Shown one piece after another: positions 1-7,632 of a DNA stretch of 18,708 nucleotides. Within the stretch, counting starts at the first letter, position 1, and every line of letters begins with the position of its first letter. Below the pieces are notes generated by a model, which saw only the letters and a program-made list of their open reading frames with translations, was not told where the DNA came from and did no database searches. Source of the DNA: JANQRV01 sp964533785 (GTDB lineage Bacteria; Bacteroidota; Bacteroidia; Chitinophagales; Saprospiraceae). Location of the stretch: positions 1 through 18,708 of the forward strand of contig CAZHNG010000102.1 of assembly GCA_964533785.1 (NCBI GenBank). Direction: 5' to 3'. The translations under genes and the position numbers were made by a program.

Positions 1-995
1 GTCGAATCATTGGAGTATTGAATGATGTTGTTTTTGAGCAGTTGTGGTTCGTATCCTGCAATATTTTGTGGCAAATCCTTGATGGGAAGTGGTTTTCGCA
101 GGAAATTATCGTGGAATACTCCCGTGAACAGGAAGTATATTGTAATCAAATAGGGTAAAATGGATTTTGGTTTAGGGCTGATTGTACCATTGAATGGATG
201 TTGATAGCTTGCGATCCACTTCAATCCGGCAAAAACAGGAATTCCGATATAACCGATGAAAGAAACCAGGCCGATAAGTTCATGGCCGATAGTACCGGGC
301 ATAGCTTTGAATAATACAATCGTGACTATCCGCAGAAAATTGGCCAGGATCACAAGCAATAGCGTAAAGCCCAGCCACATCATAACTTGCCGGCCAGCCA
401 TATATTTTTTGCGGGATCTTTCGAATACCGCGATCAAAAAAAGACAAAAGAGCAGGCCGGTATGGAAGAAACTCAGGCCCATACATACTTCGCTCACCGT
501 AAAGTCGATTCCCTCATAATGTAAAACGTTGCCGTTAGCTTCAATACCTGGCCGTAACAAAGAGAGGGCTTTTGCAGCCTGATTGGTTTGGAATAGACGG
601 ATCGGAAAGCTAAAGGTGTTGAAGAAATACTGACTGAATGGTGTAAGTAATATTATGCCAAAAACAGGAGGATAGTTGATGCGACCATAGTTGTGTTCTA
701 TCAGGAAAAGTAAAGTGGTAAACAAGGCAGTTAGGTATAACACTTTTATTTTCAGAAATACAAACCCTGTTAATAACAGTAAGGCTACCCAGCCGTAGCG
801 GTTGCTTGGATTACCCTTTCGAACGATCGAAACGGTGTAAACAACGATCAGTAAATAGAATAACCAATTGACAGAAGGAATGATATAATGGCGAAGAATG
901 GGGTAGGAGGATAAGCCAATGAAACCAATTAAAATTGGCAGCTCCATTGTCTTTATGCGGTTAATTATGGTAGGCCTAATCCTGTTGTTGTTCAT
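1..995 (-). CDS. xrtN: Exosortase, XrtN type (3' end outside window)
   Basis: Integral-membrane transpeptidase/protease expected to cleave substrates carrying a C-terminal PEP-type tail. My translation from the ATG at 995 is open for 331 codons to the window edge, with many hydrophobic helices. The exosortase catalytic signature is present: Cys171 in the context SEVCMGLSF, Arg222 in ANFLRIVTI, and His238 in GHELIGLV, each at or next to a membrane segment as in the EpsH/exosortase family. An in-frame TGA lies directly upstream of the 995 ATG, so translation cannot start earlier. An alternative ATG at 947 (MELPILIGF) would put the first helix at the N-terminus and is equally plausible. The gene follows the VIT/PEP-tail gene after 68 bp on the same strand with no visible terminator between, so one operon is likely. 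Assignment to XrtN rests on the adjacent VIT-domain substrate in a Bacteroidota background. The exosortase call itself is firm. Confidence 0.88.
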   Translation of the reverse strand, partial: MNNNRIRPTIINRIKTMELPILIGFIGLSSYPILRHYIIPSVNWLFYLLIVVYTVSIVRKGNPSNRYGWVALLLLTGFVFLKIKVLYLTALFTTLLFLIEHNYGRINYPPVFGIILLTPFSQYFFNTFSFPIRLFQTNQAAKALSLLRPGIEANGNVLHYEGIDFTVSEVCMGLSFFHTGLLFCLFLIAVFERSRKKYMAGRQVMMWLGFTLLLVILANFLRIVTIVLFKAMPGTIGHELIGLVSFIGYIGIPVFAGLKWIASYQHPFNGTISPKPKSILPYLITIYFLFTGVFHDNFLRKPLPIKDLPQNIAGYEPQLLKNNIIQYSNDS

Positions 996-1063
996 TCAAA
1001 TTTTGGTTCTTGAGCATCATTAATATTTGACGCCAATTTCTTTTTACCCGGCATCTTTGTCAA

Positions 1064-3505
1064 TCAACGGATCCACTGCCGGTAATAAGCCCAAATGATA
1101 AAAATACCACACAGTATGATCAGTGCCCATTCATGGGGTTCGGGGACGGCACCTGCACCCTTCAATTTTGCATTTTTAAGGCTTTTTTCGTTGGTGTCGA
1201 TGCCGAACCGTTCATAATCCTTCACCGTTTCCAATACGATTGCACTAGAAATGGGGCTGACGACGAATGCTTCGTTGGCCAGGTCGATTAATGATTGATC
1301 ATCTTGGCCCGGCAGCCGGCTTTTTTCCAGTATGAAATTGTAATTGTATAAGCGTAACAAATGATCTGGTGCTTCGCTTTCCTGGTTGCAATTTGGTGTT
1401 TTTACGATTTTAATGCCACTTTCAAGTACAGTGGCGGAAAACGGCTCAACGGTGTAATCGGGAAAGGTATTTTGTTTCTTCCATGCCTGCATGTCCTTCG
1501 GGTTGGTATTGTGAACCAGGACTTTCTGCGAATAGGTGAATCGCTCTAAATAGCCCGGCAGATCTTTGCTCAGACAAAAAACCATCAACCGGCCGCTTTT
1601 TTGGCTCCATTGTATCATAGGCTGGGAAAAAGCCTCTTCTAAATCTCCAAAATAGGGAGTACCCGCTCCCTCTTTGGTGATTAATAGGTTATTTTCCGGA
1701 TCTGATACCAATTGAAGTGGTAAAATACTGAATCGACGTTGACGAAGCTTTTTAAATAGGCGATCCTTGGAATCTTCATCTACCGGAATGATTTTTTGAT
1801 CATAAGCAAAAACAGGGGTATCCTTATAGATCTGGAAAATACCTTCGAATTCTGCTTTGGTCCAACTGGCATTCACGTCCAAAAATACCTGCTCTGGTTT
1901 AAAAGCAACAGGTTGTGGTTCAATATTTTGAAGGTGGTAGCAATTGTTATTGAAGACAAAAGGTTCCTCGGGCAGTTCTAACACAGGAAAATGGATTCCC
2001 CATTCATCCCTGGGGCGCCCTTTATAAGTGAAATAGTCGCTTTGTCCTTTTAGCCAAGCCGGCTTTTCCTCTGGTTTTACCTTTCCGGTAACGGATACTT
2101 CCAGCATATTTTTACCATAAAACATGGGGCTTTCTACGACAATACTCCGGTAACTCATTCGCTCATTCTCTATCCGAAGGGGAGTGGTAATGCCCAGTTT
2201 TACTTTTCTTGGTTCAGCCGGTGTGCAGGGGAAGACGGTTAAAGTAAGGCGGTTGCCTTCCTGCCAATGCAACAAAGCAGGATCCCGTCGCTCTACTCCA
2301 ACGATACTCACGTAAGCGCTGTCGGCTTTTTCCCGGGTAGTTAATCTTGATTTTTCTTCTTTGCCATTTACCCAAAGGGAGAGCGAAGTGGCGGTCGAAC
2401 CTTCAGTTAAATAAAAGGTGAAGAGTGCTTCCTGCTGGTCCCAATGGTAACGAGCGTTATTTTTGATAAGAAAAGTTTTTTCGGTATAAGCCATCCGGTA
2501 TTTAGGGTAGATCTCGACCTTTGTTTCCATGTTTGAGACGCTTAGATCTCTGCCCGTCCAAAGTTTTCTTTCCGTTTGGTGGCGTGCTCCTTTGGCCGTT
2601 CTCAGGATCTTTATCCGTTCTGCTTCGGTAAGACCATTTGAGCCGGTAAATAGGTGGGCAATATTTAAAAGCGGATTATGGACTCTACCCCGATCCAGGG
2701 TAGTGCCGGTTCTATTCCAATCCAGAAAATTGAAATTATCTGCTTTAAAAAGGTCGTAGCGAAAATCACCCGTCAACAAAGTTTGCGTCATGTGATTATC
2801 CGGAAGCTGTTGGGCAACGTTTACCCAGCTGGGTAGCTCTTTATTTTGAGTGCTTTCCTGTAGTGCTTGTTGGATTTTACTATTGGCAATATTCCAATTG
2901 ATGGCGAAAATGGCAGAGACCATTAAAGGAGAGCCAAGACCTGCAAGGAGGGCCCATCGTTCATGCTCCTTTTTTGTGTCTTTGAGACTATAAATGGATA
3001 AAGTGATCAACAATGCCAACGGTGCAAAAGCGTGAATACCTAAACCGAAGCCCAATATGCCAATCAACCCTATTGGCAATAACGGCAGTAAGCATAAGGA
3101 AAAGTATAAAGCCATGATCATGCCGGCACCCAGCATGAAATTGCCAATATACATCAGCCAAGTTGGAGGGGCGGCCCTTGAATAATACAGTATGAGTATG
3201 GCATAAACACTACCTAAATATCCGTACACCCATTTGGAGAACGGGGAAAATAATTCGATGTCAATGTTCAATGAAAAGCAATTGATGGTGATGAGTGCCA
3301 GAATAGCCAACCACAGGGGCCTGGAACTCTTTCCTCTTGAGGCGATCCGGTGAATTAATGCGGCGATTAGAACAACCACCGAACTCAAACCGTGGATAAA
3401 TCCAATCGGTAAATTACCGCTGTTCCGGTCAATGAAAGAGGTAGCTAAATTGAAGACAATTAATATGAACAGAACCGGTAATGTGAAATAAATCGATTTT
3501 TTCAT
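1064..3505 (-). CDS. XrtN-system VIT-domain protein with C-terminal PEP sorting tail
   Basis: Probable target of the neighbouring exosortase. The 813-residue protein starts with about 200 residues of hydrophobic helices (roughly 5-25, 35-55, 63-80, 92-110, 118-175, 184-205). A large soluble part follows, with a VIT (vault/inter-alpha-trypsin) domain at about 318-455, recognisable from WVNGKEE, the RRDPALLHW block and a FPCTPAEPRKV strand. Residues 488-770 are not recognised. The tail has VPEP at 787-790, a short hydrophobic helix and a basic end (YRQWIR), the tripartite PEP-CTERM layout. The polytopic N-terminus is unlike most exosortase substrates, which have a simple signal peptide. Processing would release the last helix and leave the protein held by its N-terminal bundle; this is inference. 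The promoter at 3525-3555 probably drives this gene and xrtN. The VIT domain and PEP tail are seen directly; the biological role of the family is not known to me. Confidence 0.87.
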   Translation of the reverse strand: MKKSIYFTLPVLFILIVFNLATSFIDRNSGNLPIGFIHGLSSVVVLIAALIHRIASRGKSSRPLWLAILALITINCFSLNIDIELFSPFSKWVYGYLGSVYAILILYYSRAAPPTWLMYIGNFMLGAGMIMALYFSLCLLPLLPIGLIGILGFGLGIHAFAPLALLITLSIYSLKDTKKEHERWALLAGLGSPLMVSAIFAINWNIANSKIQQALQESTQNKELPSWVNVAQQLPDNHMTQTLLTGDFRYDLFKADNFNFLDWNRTGTTLDRGRVHNPLLNIAHLFTGSNGLTEAERIKILRTAKGARHQTERKLWTGRDLSVSNMETKVEIYPKYRMAYTEKTFLIKNNARYHWDQQEALFTFYLTEGSTATSLSLWVNGKEEKSRLTTREKADSAYVSIVGVERRDPALLHWQEGNRLTLTVFPCTPAEPRKVKLGITTPLRIENERMSYRSIVVESPMFYGKNMLEVSVTGKVKPEEKPAWLKGQSDYFTYKGRPRDEWGIHFPVLELPEEPFVFNNNCYHLQNIEPQPVAFKPEQVFLDVNASWTKAEFEGIFQIYKDTPVFAYDQKIIPVDEDSKDRLFKKLRQRRFSILPLQLVSDPENNLLITKEGAGTPYFGDLEEAFSQPMIQWSQKSGRLMVFCLSKDLPGYLERFTYSQKVLVHNTNPKDMQAWKKQNTFPDYTVEPFSATVLESGIKIVKTPNCNQESEAPDHLLRLYNYNFILEKSRLPGQDDQSLIDLANEAFVVSPISSAIVLETVKDYERFGIDTNEKSLKNAKLKGAGAVPEPHEWALIILCGIFIIWAYYRQWIR

Positions 3506-3524
3506 TTTAAAGTTCTTTGTTTTT

Positions 3525-3555
3525 CAAAGTTAATGCATGTAGCTTAAAAATGCAA
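3525..3555 (-). promoter_or_regulatory. Bacteroidota consensus promoter for the VIT-xrtN operon
   Basis: On the minus strand a TTG (3555-3553) is followed by exactly 20 bases and then TAACTTTG (3532-3525), a full match to the Bacteroidota primary-sigma consensus TTG/N19-21/TAnnTTTG. The start codon at 3505 lies about 20 bases downstream of the -7 box, giving a short leader. Confidence 0.75.
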
Positions 3556-3653
3556 GGGTAGACCTGAGATTAAGTTGATTCTCTTTTCGGAAATTTTTTT
3601 CAAAACAGTATAATGTGGGTGAAATAATACGCCATTATAATTCCAAATCTGTA

Positions 3654-3817
3654 TAAGTAGTCGAGCAACACTAAATTATCTTTTTTGATGGGCTCTTTTT
3701 CCGCTGCTCGGCGTTACAAAAAGCTTACAGAACCCCGGCTATGTGCGCTTTTTGCGCCTTGATCAGCGAAAAAATCCCCTTAATCAAAAAAGCAATTTAA
3801 TATTGCTCTACTACTTA
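3654..3817. repeat. Imperfect long inverted repeat (palindromic element 1)
   Basis: The left arm (3654-3713) and right arm (3755-3817) are reverse complements with interruptions. Shared blocks in order are TAAGTAGT, GAGCAA, TAAATT, CTTTTTTGAT, a T-run and CGCTG. The middle (3714-3754) is about 40 bases. No ORF lies inside. It could be a miniature transposable element, a REP-like structure, or a transcription barrier between the divergently placed VIT gene and the peptidase gene. No target-site duplication is obvious. Confidence 0.7.
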
Positions 3818-3983
3818 AGTACTCGGACATATTTGGGTTTCCATTAAATTGAGATGGATTTTAGTCCAGGACGAGGCGAAAAGCACAGGCGCAGCCATAG
3901 CTTCGGCGCGCATTTTCAACGAAGTACTGGGCTAAAAGGCGCTCAATTTAATACGTAATTTAAATGTGTCCGAGTACTTAAGT
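3813..3983. repeat. Long inverted repeat with 17-bp perfect termini (palindromic element 2)
   Basis: The element begins and ends with the perfect inverted 17-mer ACTTAAGTACTCGGACA (3813-3829 and 3967-3983). The arms continue inward with shared blocks ATTAAATTGAG, TTTTAG and CCAG, and the GC-rich centre (about 3884-3910) carries a small hairpin around AGCCATAGCT. It abuts and slightly overlaps element 1. No coding capacity is present, so it looks like a non-autonomous mobile or REP-type repeat rather than an insertion sequence. The remaining intergenic DNA (3506-3653 and 3984-4078) shows nothing beyond the promoter noted separately. Confidence 0.75.
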
Positions 3984-4078
3984 TACCATCTGCAATTTGG
4001 CTTCGATAGCGTGAACGAAAAGAACGATTCTATGCGTTTGATGAGTAGCAACCTTTTCTTCATTCAAAAAAAATATTC

Positions 4079-5476
4079 ATGAAGTCGTTTTTAGGGCTTA
4101 CCATTTTTCTGATGACAAATATGGGTTTATGGGGTCAAAATCGGAACCCCATAGAAAAGGTTAGATTTTATTCACCGGAAGAACTTCCCTTGCAGCGCTT
4201 GGTAGAGGATGATAGAATCCAATCTTTTTACAACAAAGCTTACGATCCTACTGAATTTAAGGGTAATTTTTTCGCACCGTGGCGGACGAATTTAACGCGC
4301 GAAGCAAACAGTGTCAGAAACTCACAGGATTGGAACAAGTTTTTTGAGGCTGCAGCCCGGCTTACTGAAAGTCCTTGTTACAGCGGAAATTACCGGGTTT
4401 ATTCTCAGCAGTTGAAAAATAGAGTGTTACAAAACACCGCAGCTGAAGAATTCCCTAATATGAGTGCTTACGGTATGGTTACTCGAACCGTTAATGTTCG
4501 AAAATTACCAACCAGCGAATTTTGCTTTAAAGGTGTCAGAGATGCCGGGGAAGGCTATCCTTTTGATTATCATCAAGAGACCTCCCTATGGGCAGGTACT
4601 CCCTTAGCGATATTGCATCGATCTTTGGATAAAGATTGGTTATTTGTCATTAGTCCATACGGATCGGGTTGGGTAGAAAGCAGTAGAGTAGGGCTTACCA
4701 ATGAAAATGAAGTAAAAAAATTGATGAAGGATGAGTGGGCCACTGTGAAAATTGAGCAAGCCATCCTGCAAGGAAAAGATCACCATCTTAAAGGGAGGAT
4801 AGGTATGTTATTACCAATTGCCAAAAAAAGAGGTGAAGTTTTGGAAGTGTTGATTCCGGTGCGCACTACAAAGGGTAAATTGAATTTTGCGGCAATAGAA
4901 ACAAGTGAGGAAGTGGCTGAAGCATTACCTCTCGTTTTCAATGCGAAAAACATCCAGTTCGTCATCAACCAACTCGTTGGAACCAAATACAGCTGGGGAG
5001 GGCTTGATGAGGGAAGAGATTGTTCTGCTACCTTGAAGGATTTCTTTACGCCATTTGGGATATGGTTGCCGCGTAATTCAACGGATCAGAGAGAAGTGGG
5101 CAGGAAAGTAAGGATTGAAGGCGATGAAGCGACCAAGCTCCTTTTCATTCGTGAAAATGCTGTTCCTTTCATGACCATAATATATAAAAGGGGACACTCT
5201 ATGTTGTACGCAGGAACTACTAAAGGAGGTATTCCGTTGATCTTTCATAATGTGTGGGGGTTGAAACCCGTATGGCAAGATAAAGATCTGGATAAGATTG
5301 TTGATCGTAGGGATGAATTGGGCCTCTTCGGCATTAATCGCAAGGAAAAGGGTATAGCAGCGCGCTTCATTATCGGAGAGGCTTCTATCACTGCTGTGAA
5401 TCCGGAGCACGATTTTTCCGGAATTAAATTCGATGCATTTATCCAGAATATTGAATCGATGAATGTGATCAAATAA
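4079..5476 (+). CDS. Exported SH3-domain NlpC/P60 cysteine peptidase
   Basis: Predicted periplasmic peptidoglycan-peptide hydrolase of clan CA, probably cutting the gamma-D-glutamyl-diamino acid bond of stem peptides, as YkfC-like enzymes do. The 465-residue protein has a signal peptide (1-19, ending LWG before QNR). An N-terminal helical region contains FFAPWR (64-69) and resembles the N-terminal domain of Gram-negative NlpC/P60 proteins. A bacterial SH3-like region at about 132-206 carries VNVRKLPT and GSGWVESSRVGL. The NlpC/P60 domain runs from about 290, with KYSWGG, catalytic Cys315 in GRDCSATL, His373 in GHSMLYAG and a third polar residue, His390, in IFHNVWG. The catalytic set is complete. 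The start is the only ATG that gives a proper signal peptide. I found no convincing consensus promoter in the 95 bp between palindromic element 2 and the ATG. The exact substrate is inferred from architecture. Confidence 0.88.
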   Translation: MKSFLGLTIFLMTNMGLWGQNRNPIEKVRFYSPEELPLQRLVEDDRIQSFYNKAYDPTEFKGNFFAPWRTNLTREANSVRNSQDWNKFFEAAARLTESPCYSGNYRVYSQQLKNRVLQNTAAEEFPNMSAYGMVTRTVNVRKLPTSEFCFKGVRDAGEGYPFDYHQETSLWAGTPLAILHRSLDKDWLFVISPYGSGWVESSRVGLTNENEVKKLMKDEWATVKIEQAILQGKDHHLKGRIGMLLPIAKKRGEVLEVLIPVRTTKGKLNFAAIETSEEVAEALPLVFNAKNIQFVINQLVGTKYSWGGLDEGRDCSATLKDFFTPFGIWLPRNSTDQREVGRKVRIEGDEATKLLFIRENAVPFMTIIYKRGHSMLYAGTTKGGIPLIFHNVWGLKPVWQDKDLDKIVDRRDELGLFGINRKEKGIAARFIIGEASITAVNPEHDFSGIKFDAFIQNIESMNVIK

Positions 5477-5561
5477 CCAATAAAAACCCAACCTTTCATC
5501 GGCTAGTTGCTGTCATTACAAGCAAGAGCTGTTTTACCCACCTAAAAATCTTATGGTGAAT

Positions 5562-5575
5562 AAATCTAGCGTCTA
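5562..5575 (-). repeat. Short heptamer-element remnant
   Basis: On the minus strand these 14 bases read TAGACGCTAGATTT, the same junction seen where the GCTAGAC heptamer runs end at 16753-16770 and 18660-18680. It may be a degenerate solo copy of that repeat. At this length chance is possible. Confidence 0.35.
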
Positions 5576-5597
5576 ATAATAAAACAAACAAAAAGTC

Positions 5598-6839
5598 ATG
5601 CAAAAATCGATTTTCCTTTTTTTTCTAATAATCTTATTAGCCGGCACCACCTGTGAAAAAGAAACTTCAACGCCTTCAGGCGGCATTAATGATCCGGTAG
5701 CTGCGGATGTCAATAACTTGAAAGAGCCGATGGAAGTTTTCGGCTGGGAAATACTGCAAGCTTCCTTTGCCGGTGAAACGGATGACAAAAATGTGGTCAT
5801 TTCTCCGTTAAGTATAGCCGCCGCACTTTACATGACCTATAATGGTGCAGAAGGACAAACAAAGGCCGCCATGGCTGAAACCCTTGCATTAAACGGACTG
5901 CCGACCGATAGTTTGAACGGTGCTTTCGACCAGTTAATGGAAATTTTAGGGGTGCCAAAAGAGGGGCTCCGTTTAGAGTCCGCTAATGCCATTTTCTGGG
6001 ATGAAAACAAGGTCATTCCCAATGAAGACTTCTTGCAACAGCTATCAACGTATTATGATGCAGCAGATTTTGCCGCTGATTTTGAGGGCAATCCCGAAGA
6101 GGTGGTGCAAAATATCAACGATTGGGTAAGTGATCAAACCGAGGAGAGAATTAAAAAAATAATAGAAGACTTGAACCCCGAAGAAGTGATGTTTTTGATC
6201 AATGCGCTTTATTTTATCGGAGATTGGGATCAACCGTTTCCGGAATCTTCAACTATGGACAAACCATTTTCTTTGGGGAATGATCAGCAAATTAATGTGC
6301 CAACCATGTTCACGGACGATGCTTTTCAATATTACCAGGGAAGTGACTTCTCTGCCGTGCAATGCGATTTTGTGGATACTACTTTTTCGGGTTGGTTTAT
6401 TCTGCCAACGCAACAAACATCAGTTGAAACCTTGGTTGAACAAAACAACCTGGCAGAGTTGATCAACATCGTCACCAGTCAATCTCGATTTGGCAGGATT
6501 TTCCTGGAAATCCCCAAATTTGAGGTGAATTATAAAATTCAGCTAAACGATGTACTAAAATCAATGGGGATGGCCCTTGCCTTTGATCGTATGCAAGCTG
6601 ATTTTAGTGGTATTGGCCAGTCCGGGGGTAATTTATACATCAGCCGGGTGGAGCATAAGACGTATTTAAAAATTGACGAAAAGGGGGCAGAAGGAGCTGC
6701 AGTGACAAGTGTTGGGGTTGGCGCAACCTCTCTGCCGCCCAGGATCAGTTTTAACAAACCTTTCCTGGTTTTAATTATGCATAAGCCGACACGTACGTTG
6801 ATCTTTGCAGGTAAGATTGAAAATCCTTTGGAAGAATGA
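5598..6839 (+). CDS. Serpin (serine protease inhibitor), probable lipoprotein
   Basis: Suicide-substrate inhibitor of serine or cysteine proteases. The length (413 residues) and fold markers fit the family: NVVISPLSIAAALYMTYNGAEGQT near 64-87, the breach strand FLINALYFIGDWD around 195-207, and a C-terminal SFNKPFLVLIMHKPTRTLIFAGKIENP. The hinge of the reactive-centre loop is of the inhibitory kind: Glu361 (P17), Gly363 (P15), then small residues AEGAAVTS. By alignment with alpha-1-antitrypsin numbering, P1-P1' falls at Thr377-Ser378. The N-terminus is a signal sequence ending LLAGTTC, with Cys19 as a possible lipidation site; Thr at -1 makes this lipobox weak. It faces the lipoprotein-like gene on the minus strand and shares a hairpin with it. 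Target protease unknown; protection against own, host or competitor proteases would all be inference. Confidence 0.93.
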   Translation: MQKSIFLFFLIILLAGTTCEKETSTPSGGINDPVAADVNNLKEPMEVFGWEILQASFAGETDDKNVVISPLSIAAALYMTYNGAEGQTKAAMAETLALNGLPTDSLNGAFDQLMEILGVPKEGLRLESANAIFWDENKVIPNEDFLQQLSTYYDAADFAADFEGNPEEVVQNINDWVSDQTEERIKKIIEDLNPEEVMFLINALYFIGDWDQPFPESSTMDKPFSLGNDQQINVPTMFTDDAFQYYQGSDFSAVQCDFVDTTFSGWFILPTQQTSVETLVEQNNLAELINIVTSQSRFGRIFLEIPKFEVNYKIQLNDVLKSMGMALAFDRMQADFSGIGQSGGNLYISRVEHKTYLKIDEKGAEGAAVTSVGVGATSLPPRISFNKPFLVLIMHKPTRTLIFAGKIENPLEE

Positions 6840-6859
6840 GGGGGGCTCATTCTTCTGAA
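6827..6859. terminator. Stop-codon-overlapping bidirectional hairpin
   Basis: Ten bases GAAGAATGAG (6831-6840) are followed by five G and the perfect complement CTCATTCTTC (6846-6855); weaker pairs extend the stem to 6827 and 6859. The stop codons of both convergent genes (6837-6839 on plus, 6849-6847 on minus) lie inside the stem. There is no long T-run, so it may act as a barrier or RNA-stability end rather than a classic intrinsic terminator. Confidence 0.6.
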
Positions 6860-7569
6860 ATATAAACCGAAACCGGTTCCGAATAATATTCGATCAACAT
6901 TTGATGCAAAAAACCGTCGTGCTGTTCTTTAATCTCTTTCCTTTTAATAAGGTATAAAGAGCCGGTACCTTCTGCTAGCTCCTTTAGATTGGAAACGGGA
7001 ACTTCATAAAATTCACCGGCTCTGGGACCTTCAAAAAAGGTTGCCGTCGTTTTTTGTGCTGCGTCGACAATTAAGATCCCTACGGATTCTCTATCCCGCA
7101 AGGCCGATGGCTCTAATTGCAGCCTGAGGTTTTTTCTTTTGTTGATAACTGCCGGCGGCTTACGAAATTTGACCGCTTTGAGGGTCGAGGAAAAATTAAT
7201 TGGCTTCCTCTCCGTATTTTGAAAGCTAAAATTTATATTTTCGACCCATAATTTTTGGATGCTGGTAGAATATGCATCATCTTGTCGGTCAAAATTCATT
7301 TTTTTACGCATGAAATGAATCCCACCGAGAAATGTTACCGGTATCTTTTTGTTGGGTGCTTGCTCTTTGTAAAAATGAGTATTGGCATTCAATAAACTAT
7401 CTGCTGCAGTATAACGCACGTAATAATTTCCAATAATAATTTCTTCAGCATAAGACTGTTTTTGGCAAGCGTTAAATCCGGACAGGAGTATGAAATTAAG
7501 GAAAACCAGCGCGCTAATGTCAGGCAATTTGCGAATAAAACGATTTGACCATATTACAAGAAAGCACAT
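6847..7569 (-). CDS. Hypothetical lipoprotein-like protein
   Basis: I do not recognise this 240-residue protein. It begins with a positively charged stretch (NRFIRKLP), a hydrophobic segment (about 17-31) and then FNACQKQ, which could be a lipobox with Cys35 or part of an ordinary signal peptide. The rest looks like a soluble beta-rich domain with many charged residues and no obvious catalytic motif. Seen features include GGIHFMRKK near 101, a VGILIVDAA strand near 162, and a C-terminal YSEPVSVYISEE. The n-region is long for a signal peptide, so the true start may be a later non-ATG codon. The gene converges on the serpin with 7 bp between stops and diverges from the TonB-dependent receptor gene with 63 bp between starts. 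I found no consensus promoter in that short gap. Confidence 0.7.
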   Translation of the reverse strand: MCFLVIWSNRFIRKLPDISALVFLNFILLSGFNACQKQSYAEEIIIGNYYVRYTAADSLLNANTHFYKEQAPNKKIPVTFLGGIHFMRKKMNFDRQDDAYSTSIQKLWVENINFSFQNTERKPINFSSTLKAVKFRKPPAVINKRKNLRLQLEPSALRDRESVGILIVDAAQKTTATFFEGPRAGEFYEVPVSNLKELAEGTGSLYLIKRKEIKEQHDGFLHQMLIEYYSEPVSVYISEE

Positions 7570-7632
7570 TTAATTACTTTTACGTTTTAGAATCAGTATT
7601 AATATCTCGACAATCTTTCAAGGTTTCACAAT

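Noticed and set aside
256..519. Plus- and minus-strand ORFs of 68-87 codons in the first 520 bases
   Set aside because: They lie in other frames over the exosortase coding sequence, whose active-site motifs make the minus-strand long frame the real one.
3654..3983. Insertion sequence
   Set aside because: Inverted repeats are present, but no transposase reading frame lies between them.
3996..4040. TTTG and TGCGTTTG as a promoter for the NlpC/P60 gene
   Set aside because: The spacing is 33 bases instead of about 20, and the -7 box lacks the TA.
5078..5499. Minus-strand ORFs of 84-137 codons over the NlpC/P60 gene
   Set aside because: They are antisense shadows of a gene with complete catalytic residues and a signal peptide.
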